A stretch of DNA of 8,902 nucleotides from JBBRLG01 sp038231495 (GCA_038231495.1 JBBRLG010000303.1:1-8902), one strand, 5' to 3'; counted from the stretch's first letter, positions 1-6,298 are shown. Notes: generated by a model from the letters alone, not told the origin. Program-made: numbers and translations.

Positions 1-52
1 TAAACCCTTGTTCCACCAACTGAAGAAACGCTCACACTTGCGGATTGGGGTG

Positions 53-70
53 TGGCAAATCTTTCGGGGC
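53..70 (+). repeat. 18-base dispersed motif, copy 1
   Basis: TGGCAAATCTTTCGGGGC recurs at 1174-1191 with a single T/C difference. Both copies sit next to a CAAGCGG-type hairpin: this one just before the hairpin at 84-140, the other just after the palindrome at 1051-1169. The motif may be part of a larger dispersed element. Confidence 0.5.
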
Positions 71-83
71 CGTGCGGTGTCCG

Positions 84-140
84 CCGTAGCCGCAAGCGGC
101 CCGCTTGCTGGCTCCGCACGCGGCCTGCTTGCGGCTACGG
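84..140. repeat. inverted repeat, CCGCAAGCGG hairpin family, member 1
   Basis: CCGTAGCCGCAAGC (84-97) is complementary to GCTTGCGGCTACGG (127-140), giving a 14-bp stem around a 29-base interior that itself contains GGCCCGCTTG and CGCGGCCTGCTTG. The same GTAGCCGCAAGCGG core recurs at 353 and 8817, and a variant (GTAACCACAAGCGG) at 1086. This is one of four such elements in the window. Confidence 0.75.
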
Positions 141-168
141 GGCGTAGACGCCCCGGCTGGTCCGACCC

Positions 169-336
169 ACCCTTGCCATCGGCTGCGCCTGCGGCAAGGA
201 GCCCCCCACCGTTGCGCAAGCCACTTCCGAGTGCTTGACGCAAGCCATTTGCCGGTCTGTGCTTACGCATCAACAACGTCCCCGGATCGACCCTTGCCAA
301 TCTCGACCCTTGCCACGAAAAAGGCCACCCTTGCCA
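169..336 (+). repeat. four dispersed copies of ACCCTTGCCA
   Basis: The decamer ACCCTTGCCA occurs at 169-178, 290-299, 306-315 and 327-336. The last three lie within 47 bases, at spacings of 16 and 21. No coding frame explains it. It may be a degenerate tandem repeat or a set of protein-binding sites; no function can be assigned. Confidence 0.5.
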
Positions 337-352
337 AAGGAAAAGCGGTTGG

Positions 353-423
353 CGTAGCCGCAAGCGGCTCGCTTGCTGGCTGAACCCGCGCAGAAACCAG
401 CAAGCGAGTCGCTTGCGGCTACG
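353..423. repeat. inverted repeat, CCGCAAGCGG hairpin family, member 2
   Basis: A 27-base left arm (353-379, starting CGTAGCCGCAAGCGG) pairs with a 27-base right arm (397-423, ending CGCTTGCGGCTACG). The only imperfection is G367 against T409, a wobble pair. The loop is 17 bases. This is the cleanest copy of the family and could form a very stable hairpin in DNA or RNA. Confidence 0.85.
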
Positions 424-702
424 ACCCGGCGGACCTTCCGCACCAGACAAAGCTGCCGGGGTTGGAGAAGTCCTCACCCGAAACAGTTGCCACACCCGCC
501 CGGGCTTCGGCATTTCCTCGCCATGAGGCATCGCCGTGGCAATGCGCTCGCCGTCAGAGGCGGTATAACCATTTCGTCTATACCTATTTCGTAGAACGGC
601 GCGTCTGGAGGAGCTGCGCAATTGCGGTAAGCGGCACGGCCCCTGCTGAGTTGTGTGCAGTGGCCAACGTGCCTTTCCTTCACTGTCTACGGAGTAACTG
701 CA

Positions 703-1023
703 ATGGGGCTTATCCTTCTGATCGTGCTCGTCGTCCTGTTCCTCGGCGTCCTCCCGACCTACGGGTACTCGCGCAGTTGGGGCTACCGCCCGTCCGGCCT
801 GGTCGGCCTGCTGCTCGTGGCCTTCCTGGTCTTGGTGTTCGTAGGCTCTATTCCGTGGTGGTTCGCCGCCCGGCCGGTGTACGTCGTCCGCCCGGTGCAG
901 GTCGTCAACCCCGCGCCGATTCAGGTCATCAATCCCGCACCCGTCCAGGTCGTGCAGCCGGTCGTGCAGCCGGGACCGATCAAGGTCGAAGTGCCCCCGG
1001 TCAAGCCGCAAGACTCCAAGTGA
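703..1023 (+). CDS. small membrane protein, DUF3309-like, with Pro/Val-rich repeat tail
   Basis: The 106-residue product starts with two hydrophobic segments (about residues 2-19 and 33-50) joined by a loop containing LPTYGYSRSWGYRPSG. From memory, that loop and the two-helix layout match DUF3309, a family of roughly 50-60-residue bacterial proteins of unknown function. The remainder (residues 57-106) is an unusual extension rich in Pro, Val and Gln, with three back-to-back octapeptides: VQVVNPAP (65-72), IQVINPAP (73-80) and VQVVQPVV (81-88). It is probably an inner-membrane protein with an exposed flexible tail. ATG 703 is chosen because GGAG (691-694) lies 8 bases upstream and because the hydrophobic segment begins there; the in-frame ATG at 655 has no such site. 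The function is unknown. Confidence 0.85.
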   Translation: MGLILLIVLVVLFLGVLPTYGYSRSWGYRPSGLVGLLLVAFLVLVFVGSIPWWFAARPVYVVRPVQVVNPAPIQVINPAPVQVVQPVVQPGPIKVEVPPVKPQDSK

Positions 1024-1050
1024 GCGCCGGCCGCCCATTTGACGCCCGGC

Positions 1051-1169
1051 TATACTGCCCGCGGCTCGATGCGGCACCAACGCCCGTAACCACAAGCGGC
1101 CCGCTTGGGGGGGAACGTCTCCCACAAGCGGGCCGCTTGTGGTTACGGGCGGCGGCGGCGGGCAGTATA
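1051..1169. repeat. nested palindrome, CAAGCGG hairpin family member 3
   Basis: There are two nested inverted repeats. The inner arms are perfect over 26 bases: 1082-1107 (GCCCGTAACCACAAGC...) and 1125-1150, around a 17-base loop that can itself pair GGGA with TCCC. The outer arms are perfect over 12 bases: TATACTGCCCGC (1051-1062) and GCGGGCAGTATA (1158-1169). It lies in the gap between the DUF3309-like gene and mnmA. In RNA it could end transcription of the upstream gene, but there is no U-tract, so this is uncertain. The outer arms place a TATACT (-10-like) sequence on both strands. Confidence 0.85.
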
Positions 1170-1173
1170 CCGG

Positions 1174-1191
1174 TGGCAAATCTTCCGGGGC
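1174..1191 (+). repeat. 18-base dispersed motif, copy 2
   Basis: TGGCAAATCTTCCGGGGC matches 53-70 with one substitution. It directly follows the nested palindrome. Confidence 0.5.
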
Positions 1192-1202
1192 GGAACGGAA
1201 CC

Positions 1203-1244
1203 GTCGCGGTTCGCGACGTGTCTGTGTATGCTGAAGGGAGACAC
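1203..1244 (+). promoter_or_regulatory. possible mnmA leader hairpins
   Basis: Two small inverted repeats abut each other just before mnmA: GTCGCG-GTT-CGCGAC (1203-1217) and GTGTCT (1218-1223) / AGACAC (1239-1244) with a 15-base loop. TATGCT at 1227-1232 could be a -10 element but has no good -35 partner. These may be leader structures or operator half-sites, or may be chance. Confidence 0.25.
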
Positions 1245-1279
1245 TTCTTTCATTCGGTCGGCTGGCGGAAGGGGACGGC

Positions 1280-2353
1280 ATGGCGGCGCGCGTGGTTCTG
1301 GCAATGAGCGGCGGCGTGGACAGCTCGGTGGCGGCGTTCCTCCTGCGCGAACAGGGGTACGAGGTCGTCGGCCTGTTCATGCGCACCGGCGCGCACGGCG
1401 GCGCGGACGATAGCCGGCGCGACCACAAGAAAGGCTGCTGTAGCGCCGTCGATGCCGGCGACGCGCGGCGCGTTGCCGACCGCCTCGACGTGCCGTTTTA
1501 CGCCCTCGATTTCGAGCGCGCCTTCGACCGCATCATCGACTATTTCGCCGACGAGTACCTTGCCGGCCGGACGCCCAACCCCTGCGTCGTCTGCAACAGC
1601 TGGCTGAAGTTCGGCCAACTCTGGACCTACGGCCAGCAGATGCAGGCCGACTTCATCGCCACCGGCCACTACGCCCAAATGGTGGCGCGCGACAACGTCC
1701 CGGAACTGCACCGCGCCGCCGACCCGGACAAGGACCAGTCGTACGTCCTCTACGGCCTGCGCCGCGAAATCCTGCCGCACTTGCTGTTCCCGATCGGCGG
1801 TTACAAGAAGGACGAGGTGCGCAACCTGGCCCGCAAGGCCAACCTGGCCGTCGCCGACAAGCCGGACAGCGTTGAGATTTGCTTCGTCCCCGACGGCGAC
1901 CACGCCGCCCTGATCCAGAAGCGCCGGCCGGGACGCGCCACGACAGGTGCCATCGTCGATACGGCCGGCAACGTGCTGGCAAAACACGACGGCATCGAGC
2001 AGTTCACCGTCGGCCAGCGCAAGGGTCTGGGCTTCGCGGCGGGGCAGCGGCGTTACGTCTTGCGTATCGTGCCGGGCGACAACGCAGTGGTGGTCGGCGA
2101 CCGCGAGGAGCTGCTGGCGTCGGCGCTGGTGGCGTCGGGCATGAACTACCTTTGTGACGCGCCGCCGGCCCGGTGTCAGGCGAAGATTCGCTACCGGCAC
2201 ATGGCGGCGGCGGCGACGGTCACGCCGTTGGCCGACGGCCGGGCGCGCGTCGATTTCGACGAGCCGCAGAGTGCGATGACGCCGGGCCAGGCGGTCGTGC
2301 TTTACGACGGCCCGCGGGTCCTGGGCGGCGGCTGGATTGAAGAAGCCGTGTAA
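1280..2353 (+). CDS. mnmA: tRNA-specific 2-thiouridylase MnmA
   Basis: The 357-residue product activates U34 in the anticodon of Lys, Glu and Gln tRNAs with ATP and replaces its 2-oxygen with sulfur, in the cytoplasm. Visible landmarks are the PP-loop SGGVDSS (10-16), the NPCVVCN motif (100-106, in which Cys105 aligns with the catalytic nucleophile) and DSVEICFVPDGD (196-207) with the second catalytic cysteine, Cys201. TVGQRKGLG (243-251) is also typical of the family. The length is normal. Cys53-Cys54 in KGCCS and the Cys at 102 fit the NPCxxCN subtype rather than the E. coli NPDxxCN type. ATG 1280 follows GGAAGG (1267-1272) at 7 bases and places the PP-loop at the usual distance from the N-terminus. 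The stop codon lies inside the left arm of the following palindromic element. The sulfur would come from cysteine via a desulfurase and carriers not seen here. Confidence 0.96.
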   Translation: MAARVVLAMSGGVDSSVAAFLLREQGYEVVGLFMRTGAHGGADDSRRDHKKGCCSAVDAGDARRVADRLDVPFYALDFERAFDRIIDYFADEYLAGRTPNPCVVCNSWLKFGQLWTYGQQMQADFIATGHYAQMVARDNVPELHRAADPDKDQSYVLYGLRREILPHLLFPIGGYKKDEVRNLARKANLAVADKPDSVEICFVPDGDHAALIQKRRPGRATTGAIVDTAGNVLAKHDGIEQFTVGQRKGLGFAAGQRRYVLRIVPGDNAVVVGDREELLASALVASGMNYLCDAPPARCQAKIRYRHMAAAATVTPLADGRARVDFDEPQSAMTPGQAVVLYDGPRVLGGGWIEEAV

Positions 2354-2486
2354 CCGTTCGCTCCCCCCTAACGACGGGGGGGTGGGGGGGGTGGAGGGTG
2401 CGCCGCGACTGAATACTTTAATCGTGCTTACCCCCCTACCCCCCTTCGTAAGGGGGGGAGAAGTTGATACCGGCTGAACGGTTACA
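2349..2486. repeat. G-rich palindromic cassette overlapping the mnmA stop
   Basis: The outer arms TGTAACCGTTC (2349-2359) and GAACGGTTACA (2476-2486) form a perfect 11-bp inverted repeat. Inside are two long imperfect arms: about 2361-2394, starting CTCCCCCCTAACGACGGGG, and about 2428-2460, ending TTCGTAAGGGGGGGAG. Each inner arm is also self-complementary. On the plus strand, runs of 7 and 8 G followed by GG-A-GGG (2376-2398) could form a G-quadruplex. The left outer arm contains the TAA stop of mnmA. The cassette may act as a terminator or mRNA-stabilising structure, or be a MITE-like mobile repeat. Confidence 0.75.
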
Positions 2487-2544
2487 AGGTCGTCGTTTAG
2501 CGGGTGTTTATCAAGTCATCTCGCAACGCTCACGGAGACTCGGC

Positions 2545-3714
2545 ATGCTCGAACAACGCAAGGTCGTGACCGCGGCCCCCGAGAATAGCGAAACCCCGCT
2601 GGAAGGCGTTCGCAGCTGGGTCACGCCGACGCGGCTGTTCTTCGTCCGCAATCATTTCCCCGTGCCGGCCGTGGACCTCGCGACGTGGCGGTTGCGCGTC
2701 GAAGGCTGCGTGCGCGAGCGGCGCGAGTGGTCCTGGGACGAACTGTTGCAACTGCCGGAGCGCACCGTCTTCGCCACGGTCGAATGCGCCGGCAACGGCC
2801 GCTCCTTCCTGCATCCCCACGTCCACGGCGTTCAGTGGGGCGCGGGCGCGGTCGGCCACGCGGAATGGACCGGCGTGCCCCTCCGGCTCGTGCTGGAACA
2901 GTCCGGCCTGACGCCGGACGCCGTGGAGGTTTTGTTTGAAGGCGCCGACGTGGGCACGGAGGCGGACCACCCCGCACCGATGCACTTCGCCCGCAGTTTG
3001 CCGTGCGCCAAGGCACTGCACCCCGACACACTGCTCGCCTTTCGCATGAACGGCGAACTGCTCGAACCGGCGCACGGCTATCCGCTCCGGCTGTTCGTGC
3101 CCGGCTGGTACGGCGTCGCGTCGGTCAAGTGGCTCGACCGCATTGAGGCGGTGGCCACGCCCTTTCACGGCTATTTCCAATCGACCAAGTACACGGTCAA
3201 GCGGCCCGGCACTGACGGCTTGACTACGGAAATCGTCGGCCCGATGGCGGTCAAGGCGGAGGTCATCCGGCCGCGCGCCGGCGACCAGCTCGGCCTCGGC
3301 GGCAACCGCCTGTTCGGCGTCGCGTGGGCCGGCGAAGACCTCGTCAGTCGCGTCGAAGTCAGCACCGACGGCGGCGTCAACTGGACTCAAGCCGACTTCA
3401 TCGGTCCGCAGGCCGCGTATTCGTGGACGCTGTGGGAATACCTGTGGGAGGCGGACCGGGCCGGCGATTACGACATCCTGGTACGCGCGACCTCGGCGCG
3501 CGGCGTCGTCCAGCCGACGGGACACGACCCGCTCAACGGCGGCTACCTCATTCATCACAGCCGGCCGACGCGCGTCCGCGTCACCGCCGCCCGCCGCCAG
3601 CCGGCTACCGCCGACCTGTCTACGCTCGCCTGGGACATGAACGCCTTCGCGGAGGAGAATTATCGCCTACCGCTCGACGTGGAACTGGAATTCAGCGCGG
3701 GCGCTGGGATTTGA
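2545..3714 (+). CDS. sulfite-oxidase-family molybdopterin enzyme
   Basis: The 389-residue product has the two-domain plan of sulfite oxidases. An N-terminal molybdopterin domain (about 25-215) contains VECAGNGRSF with Cys81 as the expected molybdenum ligand, WTGVPLRLVLEQSGL (108-122) and HGYPLRLFVPGWYGVASVKW (177-196). A C-terminal immunoglobulin-like dimer domain (about 230-350) contains SRVEVSTDGGVNW (268-280). The family usually oxidises sulfite to sulfate, or acts on related S- or N-oxides. No cytochrome b5 or CXXCH heme motif is present, so electrons must go to a separate acceptor. No Tat or Sec signal is visible, so a cytoplasmic site is likely. ATG 2545 is preferred because GGAG (2534-2537) precedes it by 7 bases; the in-frame TTG at 2464 has no site and lies within the palindromic cassette. 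The true substrate cannot be told from sequence. The next gene, cysteine synthase, fits a sulfur role. Confidence 0.88.
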   Translation: MLEQRKVVTAAPENSETPLEGVRSWVTPTRLFFVRNHFPVPAVDLATWRLRVEGCVRERREWSWDELLQLPERTVFATVECAGNGRSFLHPHVHGVQWGAGAVGHAEWTGVPLRLVLEQSGLTPDAVEVLFEGADVGTEADHPAPMHFARSLPCAKALHPDTLLAFRMNGELLEPAHGYPLRLFVPGWYGVASVKWLDRIEAVATPFHGYFQSTKYTVKRPGTDGLTTEIVGPMAVKAEVIRPRAGDQLGLGGNRLFGVAWAGEDLVSRVEVSTDGGVNWTQADFIGPQAAYSWTLWEYLWEADRAGDYDILVRATSARGVVQPTGHDPLNGGYLIHHSRPTRVRVTAARRQPATADLSTLAWDMNAFAEENYRLPLDVELEFSAGAGI

Positions 3715-3809
3715 CGCACGACGCTGGCAGACTACCCGCATTTCTGGTAATCATTCCTTCAGACGCGGGCAAAAGCCACTCCATTCACAACCAGGGAAAG
3801 GACCCACCC

Positions 3810-4775
3810 ATGACGCAGACAGCAGGTTTTCGCGGCAAAATCTACAACGACATCACCGAGACCGTCGGCAACACGCCGTTGATTAAACTGCGGCGGGTGG
3901 TCGGCGACGCCAAGGCCACCGTCGTCGGCAAGCTCGAAAATTTCAACCCGCTTTGGTCCGTCAAGGACCGCATCGGCGTGTCGATGATTACCGCCGGCGA
4001 GCGCGACGGCAAGATCAAGGAAGGCACCACGATCATCGAGCCGACCAGCGGCAACACCGGCATTGGCCTGGCGTTCACCTGCGCGGCCCGCGGCTACAAG
4101 CTGATCGTCACCATGCCGGAGACGATGAGCCTCGAACGGCGGCGGTTGCTGAAGGCGTTCGGTGCCGAAGTGGTGTTAACGCCCGGCGAGAAGGGCATGA
4201 ACGGTGCCATCGCCAAGGCGGAGGAGTTGCTGCGTACGACGCCGAATTCGTTCATGCCGCAGCAGTTCAACAACCCGGCCAACCCAGAAATCCACCGCAA
4301 GACCACCGCGGAAGAAATCTGGAACGACACCAACGGCGCGGTGGACATCCTCGTTTCCGGCGTCGGCACCGGCGGCACGATTACGGGTGTCGCGGAGGTC
4401 ATCAAGGCGCGCAAGCCGAGTTTCAAGGCGATCGCGGTCGAGCCGGTTAACAGTGCGGTCATCACGCAAAAGATGAAAGGCCAGGAATTGAAGCCGGGCC
4501 GCCACAAGATTCAGGGTCTGGGCGCGGGCTTCATCCCGGGCAACTTGAACATCGGCATCATCGACGAAGTCATTCAAGTCGAAGACGAGGACTCGTTCAA
4601 AATGGCCCGGCGGCTGGCGAAAGAAGAGGGGATGTTGTGCGGCATCAGCTGCGGCGCGGCGGCGCACGCGGCGGTCCAGGTCGCGCAGCGCCCGGAGAAT
4701 GCCGGCAAGCTAATCGTAGTCGTGCTGCCGGACCTGGGGGAACGGTATTTGAGTACGGCGCTGTACCCAGAGTGA
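3810..4775 (+). CDS. cysK: cysteine synthase A-type (O-acetylserine sulfhydrylase)
   Basis: The 321-residue cytoplasmic PLP enzyme makes cysteine from O-acetylserine and sulfide. It shows GNTPLIKL (20-27), the Schiff-base lysine Lys52 in SVKDRIG, the substrate loop TSGNTG (79-84), the phosphate-binding GTGGT (186-190) and GISCGAA (278-284), which holds the serine expected to contact the pyridine nitrogen. The length is normal. Two features differ from the common enterobacterial form: NFNPLWSVKDR replaces NPAASVKDR, and the segment after EPVNSAVITQ carries a short insert (KMKGQEL) before KPGRHKIQGLGAGF. Specificity could therefore differ slightly, with an O-phosphoserine or cystathionine-synthase-like activity as alternatives. 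AAAGGA (3797-3802) lies 7 bases before ATG 3810. The gene follows the molybdenum enzyme by 95 bases on the same strand, so co-transcription is possible. It ends at the octamer repeat arrays. Confidence 0.93.
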   Translation: MTQTAGFRGKIYNDITETVGNTPLIKLRRVVGDAKATVVGKLENFNPLWSVKDRIGVSMITAGERDGKIKEGTTIIEPTSGNTGIGLAFTCAARGYKLIVTMPETMSLERRRLLKAFGAEVVLTPGEKGMNGAIAKAEELLRTTPNSFMPQQFNNPANPEIHRKTTAEEIWNDTNGAVDILVSGVGTGGTITGVAEVIKARKPSFKAIAVEPVNSAVITQKMKGQELKPGRHKIQGLGAGFIPGNLNIGIIDEVIQVEDEDSFKMARRLAKEEGMLCGISCGAAAHAAVQVAQRPENAGKLIVVVLPDLGERYLSTALYPE

Positions 4776-4796
4776 ACGGACAAGGAGACTTCGTTG

Positions 4797-4832
4797 GACA
4801 AGGTGACAAGGTGACAAGGTGACAAGGTGACC
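4797..4832 (+). repeat. octamer array, forward half (GACAAGGT x4)
   Basis: Four perfect tandem copies of GACAAGGT (4797-4828) are followed by GACC. The array begins 21 bases after the cysK stop and is the reverse complement of the longer array at 4881-4952. The two can pair into a stem of about 35 bp across an unrepeated interior of about 48 bases. The position between two converging genes suggests a bidirectional terminator, and the short period makes copy number prone to change by slippage. Confidence 0.85.
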
Positions 4833-4880
4833 GATACGTCGCAGACTTGACCTAGATTCGTACTTCGGGTTCCTATTCAT

Positions 4881-4955
4881 CACCCTGTCACCTTGTCACC
4901 TTGTCACCTTGTCACCTTGTCACCTTGTCACCTTGTCACCCTGTCCCCTTGTCCA
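4881..4955 (-). repeat. octamer array, inverted half (CACCTTGT x9)
   Basis: Nine units of CACCTTGT run from 4881 to 4952. The six at 4889-4936 are perfect; units 1 and 8 read CACCCTGT and unit 9 reads CCCCTTGT, so variation is confined to the edges, as expected for a slipping array. The array ends 5 bases before the stop codon of the minus-strand lipoprotein gene. Its unit is the reverse complement of the unit at 4797-4828. It is not a CRISPR array: there are no spacers. Confidence 0.85.
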
Positions 4956-4957
4956 GA

Positions 4958-5236
4958 TTAACGCGGGAACCCGCCACCAACACCGCCCGGCGGTACCTGC
5001 CGCGGCAGGCCGAGCGGTTCGCCGGCCGGCGGCGCGATGGCGGCCTCTTCCTGCCGCGCCAGTTCCCGCTGCAACGGGAAGTCCGGCGAGTGCGGGATGA
5101 ACTGCGGCGGATGTTCCAGGTAGTGGCCCGACGGCAAGGTCATGCCGGCCACGTTGGTCTGGCAGCCGCTCACGGTCACCAGCATAAGGGCGGCGCTCGC
5201 CAGGCACCAACTCAGGCAACGACGTTTATTCTTCAT
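4958..5236 (-). CDS. small predicted lipoprotein
   Basis: The 92-residue product has a lipoprotein signal peptide: basic start MKNKRR, hydrophobic core, and lipobox V22-S23-G24-C25, after which Cys25 would be lipidated. The mature part, QTNVAGMTLPSGHYLEHPPQ onward, is rich in Pro, Glu and Gly and has no recognisable enzyme motif. Short lipoproteins with a G-M-T-L-P-S-G-x-Y-L-x-H-P-P core are, as far as I recall, common in Gemmata-type planctomycetes and have no known function. ATG at 5236 is chosen because GGAGG (5246-5250) lies 9 bases upstream; an ATG three codons earlier (5245) would abut that site directly. The gene converges with cysK through the octamer arrays and is divergent from the metallopeptidase gene. 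Confidence 0.8.
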   Translation of the reverse strand: MKNKRRCLSWCLASAALMLVTVSGCQTNVAGMTLPSGHYLEHPPQFIPHSPDFPLQRELARQEEAAIAPPAGEPLGLPRQVPPGGVGGGFPR

Positions 5237-5533
5237 TTTCCCCATCCTCCCGCGACGGTCCAAAACCGCGCGAAAACCCGCCCGGAAAGCCGTTTGCATG
5301 TTTTGTAAGGTGTCTGCCGAATGTATCGACACGTCGCCGGCAAAAAATTTAGTGGATTTGTGAAAAGAATCGAGCAACATGAACGGATTGCCGGGCGCTC
5401 GCACGACCGCCACGGTCCCCGCGCACGTCTTTTTGTAGGGGCCGAGGTCGCGACGACGCCGGTGCAAATGCAAAAGCCAAGGAGCGCGGCAGGGCGGCTG
5501 CGGCGCAAGGCGAGAGGTTGCAGGAGAACAGGC
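5237..5533. other. divergent intergenic region
   Basis: This stretch between the minus-strand lipoprotein gene and the plus-strand metallopeptidase gene should hold both promoters. It contains a small inverted repeat GTGTC (about 5310) / GACAC (about 5328) and an A/T-rich patch, CAAAAAATTTAGTGG, near 5341. I could not assign -10/-35 elements. Open frames extend into it from both sides but lack start signals and family-like sequence. Confidence 0.5.
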
Positions 5534-6298
5534 GTGTTACACACCATTGCGTCCCGCGACAAGACTCGGCTGCCGTTGGTCCTCCGCTGGCGGCACCCCG
5601 ACCGGCCGTTGCCAATGCGGCTGCTGCGCGTGCCGCCCCACAGCCGGCGGCGCAGCGTCGGCCTGGAAGCGCCCGGCTCCCCGCTCACCGGGCCGCTCGA
5701 CCGGCCGTTCGACTTTTGCGGCCACGTCCGCCGGTTGTGTACCGACGTGGTCCGCCATTGTGCCGAGTTACGGCACATCGACGTGTCGCGGCTGTTGTTC
5801 GGCGTGACCCAGGCGCGCACCGGCCGCGCGCTCGGCTTGCAGGCGCGGGTGACGCCGTTGCGCTTTCACCACGGCCACCTGACCCGCAACCGGGAGGGCG
5901 TCCATTACCAGGTCCAGCGCTATTTCGTGGACGACTGCGAAATGCTGTACCTGGTGACGTTCTGCCTGCCGCGGTTTTTGGACCAGAATTTTGACGACAA
6001 GTTCGTCACGCTGTTCCACGAGCTGTACCACATCAGCCCGGCGTTCGACGGCGACCTGCGCCGCCACGCCGGCCGTTGCGACGTGCATTCGCACAGCAAG
6101 CGCCTCTACGACGCCCACATGGCCGACCTGGCACGGGCGTACCTGTCCAACGGCGCCGAGCAGCCGTTGCACGCCTTTTTACGGCTGGATTTCGCGCAGC
6201 TCCAATACCGGCACCGCGGCGTCGTCGGCGTCATGGTGCCGCGGCCGCGCCTGTTGCCCGTCGCCGTCCCCCAGGAGTCGGCGCGCCGAGACGACTAA
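5534..6298 (+). CDS. putative zinc metallopeptidase (HELYH)
   Basis: Started at GTG 5534 the product has 254 residues. An HExxH-type zinc site, H162-E-L-Y-H166, lies in the helix KFVTLFHELYHISP, with Glu163 as the likely catalytic base. About 16-21 residues later, CDVHSHSKRLYDAHM offers Cys182, His185 and His187 as candidates for the third ligand. Before the zinc helix, VHYQVQRYFVDDCEMLYLVT looks like the edge strands of a small metalloprotease domain. The layout recalls the "putative metallopeptidase" family also found in phages; a true protease activity is not shown. No signal peptide or membrane segment is seen. GTG is chosen because GGAG (5523-5526) lies 7 bases upstream. The frame stays open to 5321, but that part lacks a ribosome site and resembles no protein. 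ATG 5615 is an alternative start without a site. Confidence 0.75.
   Translation: MLHTIASRDKTRLPLVLRWRHPDRPLPMRLLRVPPHSRRRSVGLEAPGSPLTGPLDRPFDFCGHVRRLCTDVVRHCAELRHIDVSRLLFGVTQARTGRALGLQARVTPLRFHHGHLTRNREGVHYQVQRYFVDDCEMLYLVTFCLPRFLDQNFDDKFVTLFHELYHISPAFDGDLRRHAGRCDVHSHSKRLYDAHMADLARAYLSNGAEQPLHAFLRLDFAQLQYRHRGVVGVMVPRPRLLPVAVPQESARRDD

Larger units (their letters stand above)
1..702. other. non-coding, repeat-rich region
   Basis: No reading frame here looks like a real gene. The open frames present translate to Arg/Pro/Ala-rich low-complexity peptides, lack ribosome binding sites and run through palindromes. The stretch contains two CCGCAAGCGG-type hairpins (84-140 and 353-423), four copies of ACCCTTGCCA (169, 290, 306, 327) and one copy of an 18-base motif repeated at 1174. 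A small inverted repeat GGTATA (562-567) / TATACC (579-584) lies about 120 bases before the first gene and could be part of its control region, but nothing proves this. What lies before position 1 is unknown. Confidence 0.6.

Noticed and set aside
474..683. Minus-strand open frame upstream of the DUF3309-like gene
   Set aside because: It has no ribosome site and no recognisable features, and lies in repeat-bearing non-coding DNA.
1250..2200. Long minus-strand open frame across mnmA
   Set aside because: It is a high-G+C shadow of a well-supported gene, with no ribosome site and no family features.
2464..2544. TTG start extending the molybdenum enzyme by 27 residues
   Set aside because: It begins inside the palindromic cassette and has no ribosome site, while ATG 2545 has GGAG at 7 bases.
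2530..3558. Long minus-strand open frame across the molybdenum enzyme
   Set aside because: It is antisense to a clear sulfite-oxidase-family gene and its composition is typical of a shadow frame.
4176..4667. Minus-strand open frame across cysK
   Set aside because: It is antisense to a clear cysteine synthase with all its motifs.
4881..4952. Tandem repeat resembling a CRISPR array
   Set aside because: Units are 8 bases and contiguous, with no spacers and no cas genes.
4901..5308. Plus-strand open frame starting MSPCHLVTLSPCH
   Set aside because: Its start is just the translated octamer array, and the rest lies antisense to the lipoprotein gene.
5321..5533. N-terminal extension of the metallopeptidase to ATG 5321
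   Set aside because: There is no ribosome site, the sequence is basic and unstructured, and GTG 5534 has a good site.
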